64,000 bases of DNA, taken from positions 620,001-684,000 of the forward strand of contig NZ_BAABJW010000001.1 in assembly GCF_039543505.1 (NCBI RefSeq). The letters run 5' to 3'. A program made the translations under genes and the position numbers. The notes under the pieces were generated by a model. That model did not search any database. It saw only the letters and a list, made by a program, of their open reading frames with translations, and was not told the DNA's origin. Shown here one piece after another: positions 1 through 8,533 of this stretch (the stretch's first letter is position 1; every line of letters begins with the position of its first letter). This stretch comes from Litoribaculum gwangyangense (GTDB lineage Bacteria > Bacteroidota > Bacteroidia > Flavobacteriales > Flavobacteriaceae).

Positions 1-890
1 GGAAAATAACCGTCTTCCTTGTAGCCTCTTGAAACTTCGTTCGTTGTTGAGTCTGTCCATTGCAATGGAAAAACAGGAAAACCCATTTTATCGCCATCGC
101 GTTTGCTTAATTTGCCTTTTCCAGTGGGTTTTAAAATAAGTGGTAAATGTGCAAACTCGGGGGCTTCCCACCCAAAAGCTTTGTACAATTGGTAATGTAA
201 TGCTAAAGAAGGCAACCATTCTTCACCCCGAATTACATGGGTAATTTCCATTAAATGGTCATCTACAATATTGGCTAAATGATAAGTGGGCATACCATCA
301 CTTTTAAACAACACTTTATCATCTAAAACATTGGTATCAATTTTAATATCGCCTCGAATAATATCTTTTAAATGTAAGGTTTCGTTTTTTGGACTTTTAA
401 AACGAATCACGTAATCTTCACCAGCATCTAATTTTGCTTTTACTTCTTCGGCGCTAAGCGATAAAGAATTACTTAATTTTAGGCGATTGTGCCAATTGTA
501 AATAAAAGTTTTTCCTTTTTCTTCATGGTCTTTTCTGTGAAAATCCAACGTCTCAGCAGTATCAAAAGCATAATAGGCATTACCCGAAGCAATTAATTCA
601 TCGGCATATTTTTTATATAAATGTTTGCGTTCGCTTTGTCTGTAAGGCCCAAACTTTTCGTTTTTACCTGGTCCTTCATCAAAAGGAATTCCACACCAAT
701 TTAAAGCATCAATGATATACTGTTCTGCACCTTCAACATAGCGGTTTTGGTCGGTATCTTCTATTCTCAAAATAAAAGTTCCCTGATATTTTTTTGCAAA
801 TAAGTAATTGAATAGCGCCGTACGTACGCCACCTATATGCAAAGGACCTGTTGGGCTTGGTGCAAAACGCACACGAACATTTTTTGTCAT
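1..890 (-). CDS. gltX: Glutamyl-tRNA synthetase, N-terminal part (cut by window edge)
   Basis: Charges tRNA-Glu with glutamate in the cytoplasm. Only the first 296 residues are inside the window and the reading frame runs off the left edge without a stop. The class I Rossmann signature is clear: PSPTGPLHIGG, with HIGG at residues 18-21, and the KMSKS-type loop appears as KLSKR near residues 260-264. The conserved RIEDTD segment follows the HIGH motif. The ATG at 888-890 is chosen because a Bacteroidota -7 box lies just upstream and no in-frame extension looks conserved. The gene is divergent from the DUF4175 gene. Family call is firm; whether the enzyme is discriminating for tRNA-Glu only cannot be judged. 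Confidence 0.96.
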   Translation of the reverse strand, partial: MTKNVRVRFAPSPTGPLHIGGVRTALFNYLFAKKYQGTFILRIEDTDQNRYVEGAEQYIIDALNWCGIPFDEGPGKNEKFGPYRQSERKHLYKKYADELIASGNAYYAFDTAETLDFHRKDHEEKGKTFIYNWHNRLKLSNSLSLSAEEVKAKLDAGEDYVIRFKSPKNETLHLKDIIRGDIKIDTNVLDDKVLFKSDGMPTYHLANIVDDHLMEITHVIRGEEWLPSLALHYQLYKAFGWEAPEFAHLPLILKPTGKGKLSKRDGDKMGFPVFPLQWTDSTTNEVSRGYKEDGYF

Positions 891-907
891 GTTTAGTTAA
901 ATTTGTG

Positions 908-915
908 CAAAGATA
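908..915 (-). promoter_or_regulatory. Putative -7 box for gltX
   Basis: Read on the minus strand the bases are TATCTTTG, a perfect match to the Bacteroidota -7 consensus TAnnTTTG, 17 bases upstream of the gltX start codon. No TTG element is found at the expected 17-23 base spacing, so only half of the promoter is supported. Confidence 0.4.
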
Positions 916-982
916 CAATTAACAGCTAATTAAGATAATGGTACAAAATAAAATTGTAGTTTAGTAAGTTAAATAACCCAAG

Positions 983-3900
983 TTGAACCATTTTAAAAAC
1001 ATACAAGATAAATTAGAGGCTTTCATTCGAAGGTATTACACTAATGAACTGCTTAAGGGCGCTATTTTGTTTTTTGCTTTAGGGCTTTTATATTTTCTGT
1101 TTACTTTATTTATTGAGCACGTTTTATGGCTAAACACCACAGCCAGAAGTATTTTGTTTTGGTTGTTTGTTGCTGTAGAATTAGGGTTATTGGTTAAATT
1201 TATTTTTATTCCTTTAGCTAAGTTATTTAAGCTTCAAAAGGGTTTGAATTATGAAGATGCTTCCAAAATTATTGGTCGCCATTTTCCAGAGGTTAATGAT
1301 AAGTTGTTAAATGTACTTCAGCTCAACCAAAATCAATCCAAGTCAGAATTATTATTGGCAAGCATCGAGCAAAAAGCATTGGAATTAAAACCCATACCTT
1401 TTAAATTAGCGATCAATTTTAAAAAGAACTTAGGCTATTTAAAATATGCCGCCATTCCTATTATCATTTTATTAATCACTTTTATTACCGGAAACTTTAA
1501 TTGGTTTAGCGATAGTTATGAGCGTGTTGTGCATTATAAAACGGCTTATGAACCTCCAGCCCCATTTCAGTTTTTTGTGGTTAACGAGAATTTAAACGCT
1601 ATTGAAAACAAAGATTTTAAATTGATTGTAAAAACCGCAGGGGATATTACTCCAGAAAGCGCTCAAATAATTTACAATAAAGAAACGTATTACATGCAGC
1701 AAAAAACATTGGGAGAGTTTGAGTATGTTTTTTCTAAACCAAAAGAAGCTATTCGTTTTCAGTTAACAGCTAACAATGTAACTTCAAAGCCTTACTTTAT
1801 TAATTTGGTGGAAACACCCTCAATATTGGATTTTGAGATGGTTTTAGACTATCCAAATTATACCAAAAAACGAGATGAGGTTTTAAAAAGTACAGGAAAT
1901 GCGTTAGTGCCAGAAGGAACTCGTGTTAAGTGGCAATTAAAAACCAAATCAACCGATGAAGTGTTTCTCTATGCCAAAGATACTGTGTGGTTTCTATCAG
2001 ATAAAAAAGGGGTTTTTGAGGCTTCAAAACAACTTTTCAATAATTATAATTACACCTTAAGCACAAGCAATAAAAACTTAAGTAATTACGAAAACTTAGA
2101 GTTTAGTATAGACGTGGTTAAAGACCAACACCCAGAAATCAATTTAAAAGTTGTGCAAGATAGTTTGGATTTACAAACACTCTATTTCTATGGACAGTTA
2201 AATGATGATTATGGATTAAGCAAGCTTCAGTTGGTGTATTATCCTTCCAACAATGAAGAAAATAAGCAGTTTGAAAACATATCAATACCTCAATCAAATA
2301 TTGCCGAATTTATTACTGCTTTTCCAAATAACTTGAATGTTGAAGCTGGTGTCCCTTACGAATTATATTTTCAAGTGTTTGATAATGATGCTATTAACAA
2401 TTACAAAAGCGCAAAAAGTAATGTGATAAGCTATAGAAAACGCACTAAAGAAGAAGAAGAACAAAAACAGTTGCAGGAACAGAGTAAAACGATTAAGGAT
2501 TTTAATAAATCTTTAGAAAAGTTTAACGAACAAGAAAAAACCTTAGAGGAAATTACTCAAACCCAAAAGGAGAAATCAACACTTAATTTTAATGATAAAA
2601 AGAAATTGGAATCATTTTTTCAACGCCAGAAGCAGCAAGATGAAATGATGAAAAATTTCAATAAAAAATTAAAAGACAACCTTGAAGATTTTCAAAACGA
2701 GAATCCAAAAGAAGATACTTTTAAGGAAGATTTAAAAAAACGTCTTGAGGAGAATGAAAAGAAACTGGAACAAGACGAAAAACTTTTAAAGGAATTAGAG
2801 AAACTTCAAGAAAAAATAAATAAAGAGGAGTTAACCGAAAAACTTGAAGAATTAGCGAAACAAAATAAAAACAAAAAACGTAGTTTAGAACAGCTTGTTG
2901 AATTAACTAAGCGTTTTTACGTCGAAAAAAAGCTTGAAAAGCTTAAAGAAGATTTGATGAAACTGTCCATAGACCAACAAAAGTTATCGAATGAAACCGA
3001 CGAAAAAAACACCAAGGAAAAACAAGATGAATTAAACAACCAATTTGGGGATTTTAAAAATGAAATTGAAAACTTGGAAAAGGAGAGTAAAGCACTCAAA
3101 AAGCCTATTGATATTCCAAGGGACAAGCTAGATGAAAAAGAAGTAGAGAATGAACAGAAAAAGGCTTCGGAAGAGTTGGAAAAAAGTCAAGAAGAAAAGG
3201 CCATAGATAAACCTGAGAAGCAACCCAGTGATGGTGAAAAGCAGAATATAAAAAATGCTCAAAAAAGCCAGAAGAAAGCAGCACAAAAAATGATGCAAAT
3301 GTCTCAAAAAATGCAAAGTGCCATGCAAGCTGGCGGTGGTGAACAAATGCAGGAGGATGTCGAAATGCTTAGACAAATTCTAGACAACTTGGTATTGTTT
3401 TCTTTTGATCAGGAAACACTCATGAATCAGTTTAAAGACATTGAAGAGGACAATAATAAATATGCCAATTATTTAAAGAAGCAAAACAATCTACGAGAAC
3501 ACTTTGAGCATATCGATGATAGTCTTTTTGCAATTTCTTTAAGAAACCCAAAATTATCAGAACAGGTCAATAAAGAAATCTCAGAGGTTTACTATAACAT
3601 TGAGAAAGCTCTAGATTTACTTTCTCAAAATCAAATGTATCAGGGTATATCTAACCAACAATTTACCATAACAGCAGCAAATAATTTGGCTGATTTTTTA
3701 AGCGATGTTTTGGATAATATGCAAGAAAATATGAGCATGTCTGCTGGCAATGGAGGTCAAGGTGATATGCAATTACCTGATATTATTTTGAGCCAAGAGG
3801 AACTTAATAAGATGATGGAAGAAGGTATGAAAAACAGCCAATCTGGAAAACCGAAAGAAGGAGAAGGTAAACAAGAAGGGGAAGGTGAAAAGGAAGGTGA

Positions 3901-4402
3901 AAAAGGCACCAAACAAAATCAAGGTAAAAATGGAGCGCAAAAGGGTGAGAATGGTAAACAGTCTGGAGAAGGAGAAGGCACCAACGAAGACCTTAATGGC
4001 CTGTTATACGAAATATACCAACAGCAACAACAATTACGCAATGCTTTACAAGATAAACTTTCCAAAGAAGGAAAAGGTGGCAATGGTGAAGCTCTGGTTA
4101 GGAGAATGGAAGAAATTGAATTGGACTTATTGAATAAAGGATTCACCAACCAAACCCTACAAAAAATGATGGCGTTAAAACATCAATTGTTAAAGTTGGA
4201 AAATGCGACCTTACAGCAAGGTGAAGATGATAAACGGCAATCGGAAACAAATAGAAATAAATTTAACAATAAAACTGTAAATCAAATTCCAACTGCAAAA
4301 CAATATTTTAACACTACTGAAATTTTAAATAGACAAGCATTACCTTTGCAACAAGTTTATAAAAAGAAAGTTCAAGAGTATTTCAAAACAAACAATGATT
4401 AG
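983..4402 (+). CDS. DUF4175 family large membrane-anchored coiled-coil protein
   Basis: A 1139-residue protein of unknown biochemical role found across Bacteroidota. Two hydrophobic segments near residues 28-44 and 54-76 and a third near 152-169 anchor it in the inner membrane. A presumably periplasmic beta-rich region follows to about residue 480. From there to about 760 the protein is almost entirely Glu/Lys/Gln-rich coiled coil, and residues about 960-1015 are a Gly-Glu-Lys low-complexity tract before a helical C-terminus. The start is a TTG; no ATG fits the N-terminal membrane segment better. It overlaps ybeY by 8 bases, so the two are probably co-transcribed. Family name is from recall of the architecture; function is open. 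Confidence 0.85.
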   Translation: MNHFKNIQDKLEAFIRRYYTNELLKGAILFFALGLLYFLFTLFIEHVLWLNTTARSILFWLFVAVELGLLVKFIFIPLAKLFKLQKGLNYEDASKIIGRHFPEVNDKLLNVLQLNQNQSKSELLLASIEQKALELKPIPFKLAINFKKNLGYLKYAAIPIIILLITFITGNFNWFSDSYERVVHYKTAYEPPAPFQFFVVNENLNAIENKDFKLIVKTAGDITPESAQIIYNKETYYMQQKTLGEFEYVFSKPKEAIRFQLTANNVTSKPYFINLVETPSILDFEMVLDYPNYTKKRDEVLKSTGNALVPEGTRVKWQLKTKSTDEVFLYAKDTVWFLSDKKGVFEASKQLFNNYNYTLSTSNKNLSNYENLEFSIDVVKDQHPEINLKVVQDSLDLQTLYFYGQLNDDYGLSKLQLVYYPSNNEENKQFENISIPQSNIAEFITAFPNNLNVEAGVPYELYFQVFDNDAINNYKSAKSNVISYRKRTKEEEEQKQLQEQSKTIKDFNKSLEKFNEQEKTLEEITQTQKEKSTLNFNDKKKLESFFQRQKQQDEMMKNFNKKLKDNLEDFQNENPKEDTFKEDLKKRLEENEKKLEQDEKLLKELEKLQEKINKEELTEKLEELAKQNKNKKRSLEQLVELTKRFYVEKKLEKLKEDLMKLSIDQQKLSNETDEKNTKEKQDELNNQFGDFKNEIENLEKESKALKKPIDIPRDKLDEKEVENEQKKASEELEKSQEEKAIDKPEKQPSDGEKQNIKNAQKSQKKAAQKMMQMSQKMQSAMQAGGGEQMQEDVEMLRQILDNLVLFSFDQETLMNQFKDIEEDNNKYANYLKKQNNLREHFEHIDDSLFAISLRNPKLSEQVNKEISEVYYNIEKALDLLSQNQMYQGISNQQFTITAANNLADFLSDVLDNMQENMSMSAGNGGQGDMQLPDIILSQEELNKMMEEGMKNSQSGKPKEGEGKQEGEGEKEGEKGTKQNQGKNGAQKGENGKQSGEGEGTNEDLNGLLYEIYQQQQQLRNALQDKLSKEGKGGNGEALVRRMEEIELDLLNKGFTNQTLQKMMALKHQLLKLENATLQQGEDDKRQSETNRNKFNNKTVNQIPTAKQYFNTTEILNRQALPLQQVYKKKVQEYFKTNND

Positions 4403-4805
4403 CTTTAATTACGATACCGATTTCATACTTAATAATGAGGAGCGGATTGCTAAATGGATAGAGAAAGCGGTTGAAGCCGAGAACTTTAAGTTAGGTGATG
4501 TTAGTTATGTTTTTTGTGATGATGATGAATTACATAAATTAAATCTTGAATTTTTAAAACATGACACCTTAACGGATATTATTAGTTTTGATTACTCTAT
4601 AGGAAAAGTAATACATGGTGAAATTTTTATTTCAGTTGATAGGGTAAAGGAAAACGCAAAAGATTTTAATGTATTGTTCGAAGAAGAATTACTTAGAGTT
4701 ATTATACATGGCATTCTCCATTATTGTGGATATAAAGACAAATCAAAAAAGCAAGTTGAATTGATGAGAGAAAAAGAGAATCACTATATAAACCTTCTTT
4801 CTTAA
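4395..4805 (+). CDS. ybeY: Endoribonuclease YbeY (rRNA maturation factor)
   Basis: A single-strand-specific, metal-dependent endoribonuclease involved in 16S rRNA 3' end processing and ribosome quality control. The 136-residue length is typical. The metal-site motif is HGILHYCGYKD near the C-terminus. The first two histidines of the H-x3-H-x5-H site are present, but the third position is Asp, a variant I recall as usual in Bacteroidota. It starts inside the end of the DUF4175 gene with an ATG and is followed by a parS-like palindrome and mnmG, both of translation/tRNA function. Confidence 0.93.
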   Translation: MISFNYDTDFILNNEERIAKWIEKAVEAENFKLGDVSYVFCDDDELHKLNLEFLKHDTLTDIISFDYSIGKVIHGEIFISVDRVKENAKDFNVLFEEELLRVIIHGILHYCGYKDKSKKQVELMREKENHYINLLS

Positions 4806-4847
4806 AATACCAGAATTCATTTATATTTGCAAACTCAAAGTATAAAG

Positions 4848-4863
4848 TGTTCCACGTGGAACA
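4848..4863. promoter_or_regulatory. parS: parS-like ParB binding palindrome, copy 1
   Basis: TGTTCCACGTGGAACA is a perfect 16-base palindrome, 22 bases before the mnmG start codon. It matches the widely conserved bacterial parS consensus (TGTTnCACGTGnAACA), which ParB binds to nucleate partition complexes. A second copy lies just after mnmG. The parA and parB genes are not in the window, so the role is inferred from sequence identity to the consensus and from the well-known proximity of gidA/mnmG to par genes and origins in other bacteria. Confidence 0.8.
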
Positions 4864-4885
4864 TCAAAGAAATTAAAAGCAAGTT

Positions 4886-6757
4886 ATGTTTAACGATGTT
4901 TATGATGTTATAGTTGTTGGTGCCGGCCATGCTGGAAGTGAAGCCGCTGCTGCTGCTGCCAACATGGGAAGTAAAACTTTGCTTGTTACCATGAATTTGC
5001 AAAACATTGCGCAAATGTCTTGCAATCCAGCTATGGGCGGTATTGCTAAAGGACAAATTGTTCGTGAAATTGACGCTTTGGGCGGTTATAGTGGTATTGT
5101 TTCTGACACCTCTGCCATTCAATTTAAAATGCTTAATAAATCAAAGGGCCCTGCTATGTGGAGCCCAAGGGTTCAAAGTGATAGAATGCGTTTTGCGGAA
5201 GATTGGAGATTGCTTTTAGAAGGCACTCCGAATCTTGATTTCTATCAGGAGATGGTATCTGGTTTATTGTTAGAAAAAGACAAAGTTGTTGGAGTTAAAA
5301 CATCTCTTGGGGTTGTTATAAAAGCTAAATCTGTGGTGCTTACAAACGGCACGTTTTTAAATGGTTTGATTCACATTGGTGATAAAAATTTTGGTGGAGG
5401 AAGAGCAGGAGAAAAAGCTGCAACAGGTATTACGGAACAATTGGTTGATTTAGGATTTGATTCAGGAAGGATGAAAACTGGTACGCCTCCGAGGGTAGAC
5501 GGTAGAAGTTTGGATTATTCTAAAATGATTGAGCAGCCTGGAGACGAAAATCCTGAAAAATTCTCATATTTGGACATTACAAAACCTTTAAAGCAACAAC
5601 GTTCCTGCCATATGACATATACTAGTGAAGTGGTACATGATTTGCTACGTGAGGGTTTTGATAGATCGCCTATGTTTAATGGCAGAATTAAAAGTTTAGG
5701 GCCACGCTATTGTCCTTCAATTGAAGATAAGATTAATCGTTTTGCAGATAAAGACAGACATCAATTGTTTATTGAACCAGAAGGCTGGAATACGGTTGAA
5801 GTGTATGTAAATGGGTTTTCAACATCATTACCAGAAGATGTACAATTCAAGGCCTTAAGATCTGTTGCTGGTTTTGAAAACGTTAAGTTTTTTAGACCTG
5901 GTTATGCGATTGAATATGATTATTTTCCACCTACTCAATTAAAGCATACTTTAGAAACTAAGATTATTGAAGGGTTGTATTTTGCGGGTCAAATAAATGG
6001 AACAACGGGATATGAAGAAGCCGCTTCACAAGGTTTGATGGCTGGAATAAATGCTAGCTTAAAAGTGCAGGGCAAAGAACCTTTTACTTTAAAACGGGAC
6101 GAAGCTTATATTGGTGTTTTGATTGATGATTTGATTACAAAGGGTACTGAAGAGCCTTATCGAATGTTTACCTCTAGGGCAGAGTATAGAACTCTGTTAC
6201 GACAAGATAATGCGGATTTAAGATTAACACCAAAAGGATATGAACTTGGTTTAGCTTCCGAAAAGCGCCTTAAAAGGATGAAAGAAAAACACGAAGCTGC
6301 TGAAAAATTCGTTGAATTTTTTGAAATCACTAGTGTAAAACCTGAAGAGATTAACTCGGTTTTAGAGAAAAAAAATTCTGCAACAGTAAATCAATCTGGT
6401 AAGTTATTTAAAATATTTGCGAGACCAAATATTGATATGGATGATATTAGAAACATTGAATCTGTAGAGGCCTATATACAAGAAAACAATCTGGATAGGG
6501 AAGTTATTGAACAAGCAGAAATTCAAGTCAAATATTCTGGATATATAGCTAAAGAAAAGAATAACGCTGATAAACTAAGCAGGTTAGAGTATGTAAAAAT
6601 TCCAGAGAATTTCGACTTTTCACAAATCAAATCTATGAGTTTTGAAGCGAGAGAGAAGCTTAAAAAAGTTCAGCCAAAAACCGTTTCTCAGGCATCTAGA
6701 ATTAGTGGGGTGTCACCAAATGATATTTCCGTTTTGTTGGTTTATATGGGGAGATAG
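4886..6757 (+). CDS. mnmG: tRNA uridine-5-carboxymethylaminomethyl modification enzyme MnmG/GidA
   Basis: FAD-dependent enzyme that works with MnmE to place a carboxymethylaminomethyl group on the wobble uridine of certain tRNAs. The N-terminal dinucleotide-binding motif GAGHAG is at residues 12-17 and the family segment CNPAMGG at 46-52. The flavin-site block FAGQINGTTGYEEAA and the C-terminal helical domain ending in the conserved SRISGVSPNDISVLLVYMG segment are complete. At 623 residues it is full length. It is bracketed by two parS-like palindromes, only 22 and 9 bases from the start and stop codons respectively. mnmE is not in the window. Confidence 0.97.
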   Translation: MFNDVYDVIVVGAGHAGSEAAAAAANMGSKTLLVTMNLQNIAQMSCNPAMGGIAKGQIVREIDALGGYSGIVSDTSAIQFKMLNKSKGPAMWSPRVQSDRMRFAEDWRLLLEGTPNLDFYQEMVSGLLLEKDKVVGVKTSLGVVIKAKSVVLTNGTFLNGLIHIGDKNFGGGRAGEKAATGITEQLVDLGFDSGRMKTGTPPRVDGRSLDYSKMIEQPGDENPEKFSYLDITKPLKQQRSCHMTYTSEVVHDLLREGFDRSPMFNGRIKSLGPRYCPSIEDKINRFADKDRHQLFIEPEGWNTVEVYVNGFSTSLPEDVQFKALRSVAGFENVKFFRPGYAIEYDYFPPTQLKHTLETKIIEGLYFAGQINGTTGYEEAASQGLMAGINASLKVQGKEPFTLKRDEAYIGVLIDDLITKGTEEPYRMFTSRAEYRTLLRQDNADLRLTPKGYELGLASEKRLKRMKEKHEAAEKFVEFFEITSVKPEEINSVLEKKNSATVNQSGKLFKIFARPNIDMDDIRNIESVEAYIQENNLDREVIEQAEIQVKYSGYIAKEKNNADKLSRLEYVKIPENFDFSQIKSMSFEAREKLKKVQPKTVSQASRISGVSPNDISVLLVYMGR

Positions 6758-6765
6758 TTCAAAAA

Positions 6766-6781
6766 CGTTCCACGTGGAACA
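6766..6781. promoter_or_regulatory. parS: parS-like ParB binding palindrome, copy 2
   Basis: CGTTCCACGTGGAACA contains the perfect 14-base palindrome GTTCCACGTGGAAC (6767-6780). It sits 9 bases after the mnmG stop. This copy and copy 1 share not only the palindrome but also the seven bases ATCAAAG on the right, giving a 21-base direct repeat around mnmG. The outermost base pair of the consensus is broken here (C instead of T). Same inference as for copy 1. Confidence 0.77.
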
Positions 6782-6811
6782 TCAAAGTATTTTTTAAAAT
6801 ATACACAACTT

Positions 6812-7672
6812 GTGGCAAAGGACAACCCAGAAAAAATTTATTTAACTTTAAATGATTATTCCGTATCGGGTGAAGAATTTCAGCTGGTGGAAAATTCAGA
6901 ATTCGGGTTTTTAGAAACCACACCCCAACCAGCATCAAATAAATTATCATATTATTACAAAAGTGATGACTATATCTCACATACCGATTCTAAAAGAAAT
7001 TTTTTCGAAAAAGGGTATCATCTTATTAGAAAAGTTTCTTTAAAAAGGAAATTAAATTTAATCAATAAATTTTCCAATGAAGGTAAAAATTTGCTGGATA
7101 TCGGTTGTGGAACAGGAGACTTTTTATTAACAGCCCAACAAAATAATTGGAAGGTTTTAGGAATTGAACCAAATGAACAAGCAAAAAAGATTGCAAATTC
7201 AAAAACAAACAATGCTGTTTATAATGTAGATCAACTTTCTAAATTAGATGAATTTAGTTTTGATGTGATAACGCTTTGGCATGTTTTAGAACATTTGCCA
7301 AATTTGGAAGATCAATTAAAAGTTTTCAAAAAATTATTAAAACCAAAAGGCACTTTAATCATTGCGGTTCCCAATTATAACAGCTTTGATGCTAAACATT
7401 ACAAAAACTTTTGGGCTGCTTATGATGTTCCTAGACATCTTTGGCATTTTAATAAAAAATCTATTTCAAAATTGGTTTCAAAACAATATATGGAAATCCA
7501 TAATATAAAACCTATGTGGTTTGATTCCTTTTATGTGAGTTTGCTTTCAGAAAAGTATAAAACTGGAAAAATGAATTTCTTAAAAGGATTTTTGATAGGT
7601 TTTATATCAAATCTTAAAGCTTATGCAACAAAAGAGTATTCTTCGCTTATTTATATCGTGAGAAACACTTAA
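6812..7672 (+). CDS. Class I SAM-dependent methyltransferase
   Basis: A 286-residue soluble methyltransferase with the classical SAM-binding motif I LLDIGCGTG (about residues 93-101) and the post-motif segment DVITLWHVLEHLPN typical of the UbiG/Methyltransf_11-23 group. The substrate is unknown; proteins of this shape often act on small molecules, quinones or glycans. The start is a GTG at 6812, since no upstream in-frame ATG exists before the parS-like site. The next gene is 245 bases away, so it is probably the last gene of the ybeY-mnmG transcription unit. Confidence 0.82.
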   Translation: MAKDNPEKIYLTLNDYSVSGEEFQLVENSEFGFLETTPQPASNKLSYYYKSDDYISHTDSKRNFFEKGYHLIRKVSLKRKLNLINKFSNEGKNLLDIGCGTGDFLLTAQQNNWKVLGIEPNEQAKKIANSKTNNAVYNVDQLSKLDEFSFDVITLWHVLEHLPNLEDQLKVFKKLLKPKGTLIIAVPNYNSFDAKHYKNFWAAYDVPRHLWHFNKKSISKLVSKQYMEIHNIKPMWFDSFYVSLLSEKYKTGKMNFLKGFLIGFISNLKAYATKEYSSLIYIVRNT

Positions 7673-7869
7673 AAATTAATTTAAGCTCTTTATTTCAACA
7701 ATGATCATTCCAACAATATTTTGTATTGCGGCAGAAACAAAAGTCGTTTAAATCGCCTCTAAAGAACCTCCTTTTAATAATTATTTATTATAGTACTTTG
7801 GCTTTTCTATAATTTTTTATTATGGAATAAAATCAAAGTAATTCCATTCGGAGTTTTAACTTACTTTGT

Positions 7870-7877
7870 TACATTTG
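7870..7877 (+). promoter_or_regulatory. Putative -7 box for the OmpH/Skp-like gene
   Basis: TACATTTG matches the Bacteroidota -7 consensus and is 40 bases before the start codon. It lies in the 245-base gap 7673-7917, in which I see no gene; the rest of the gap is AT-rich without a strong hairpin. No well-spaced TTG was found. Confidence 0.45.
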
Positions 7878-7917
7878 TGCGGGTTAAAAAATCTTAAAAA
7901 AACGAAAATATAAACCA

Positions 7918-8433
7918 ATGAAGAATATAATTTATGTTGCCTTATTTATGCTAGTGTTATCGTCATGTGAAAAACCAAACAAAATTGGATTTATAGATAA
8001 CAGTAAAGTAATTAACGATTATCAAGAGAAAAAGGATATTGAAGCTAAGTTTCAATTAAAAGATGATTCTTTTAGAAAAAGAGCCGACAGTATTGGAAGA
8101 GCATTCCAAACAGAGGTTCAAAGCACACAATTGGTAGCTCAAAAATCCTCAGTTAAAAAACAACAAGAGTTAATGGGTGGCTTACAACAAAAACAACAAC
8201 AGCTTCAGCAACAAATGCAAATGGAGCAACAACAACTAACTCAAGAGTTTCAAACAGAGATAGATTCAGTTATTGTAAAAGTTAAAAACTTCGTTAAAGA
8301 TTACGGAAAATCAAATGGATATAATTATATTTTAGGAACCAGCGATGGTACTTCAAATGTACTTTACGGATCTGATGAAAACGATTTGACACAAATCATT
8401 TTGGACTCTTTAAATGCAAATTATAAGAAATAG
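7918..8433 (+). CDS. OmpH/Skp-family periplasmic chaperone-like lipoprotein
   Basis: 171 residues with a short signal peptide ending in LSSC, a lipobox, so the mature protein is probably lipid-anchored. The remainder matches the OmpH/Skp layout: a short beta segment (IGFIDNSKVINDY), a long Gln-rich coiled coil (about residues 45-110), and a C-terminal YILGTSDGTSNVLYGS strand. Skp-type proteins hold unfolded outer-membrane proteins in the periplasm. The gene stands alone between a promoter-like box and a strong terminator, so it is likely monocistronic. Lipidation distinguishes it from the soluble Skp of proteobacteria; chaperone function is inferred. Confidence 0.82.
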   Translation: MKNIIYVALFMLVLSSCEKPNKIGFIDNSKVINDYQEKKDIEAKFQLKDDSFRKRADSIGRAFQTEVQSTQLVAQKSSVKKQQELMGGLQQKQQQLQQQMQMEQQQLTQEFQTEIDSVIVKVKNFVKDYGKSNGYNYILGTSDGTSNVLYGSDENDLTQIILDSLNANYKK

Positions 8434-8460
8434 ATGTAGTCTATTTTATAAAAATTATCA

Positions 8461-8486
8461 AGCTAGCAATCTGCTAGCTTTTTTTT
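8461..8486 (+). terminator. Intrinsic terminator after the OmpH-like gene
   Basis: A perfect 8-base stem, AGCTAGCA paired with TGCTAGCT around a 3-base loop, is followed by a run of T (8480-8486). It lies 27 bases past the stop codon. Confidence 0.85.
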
Positions 8487-8533
8487 GTAAAAACAGATTC
8501 GAATATGTATTACTTTAGGAATTTTAATTTGAT

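Noticed and set aside
2917..4149. Several open frames on the minus strand and in another plus frame inside the DUF4175 gene
   Set aside because: They arise from the low-complexity Lys/Glu coding sequence read in other frames and have no start context or family features.
4835..5122. Minus-strand frame starting at the mnmG 5' end
   Set aside because: It is a shadow of mnmG and only reads through the parS palindrome at its end; no family likeness.
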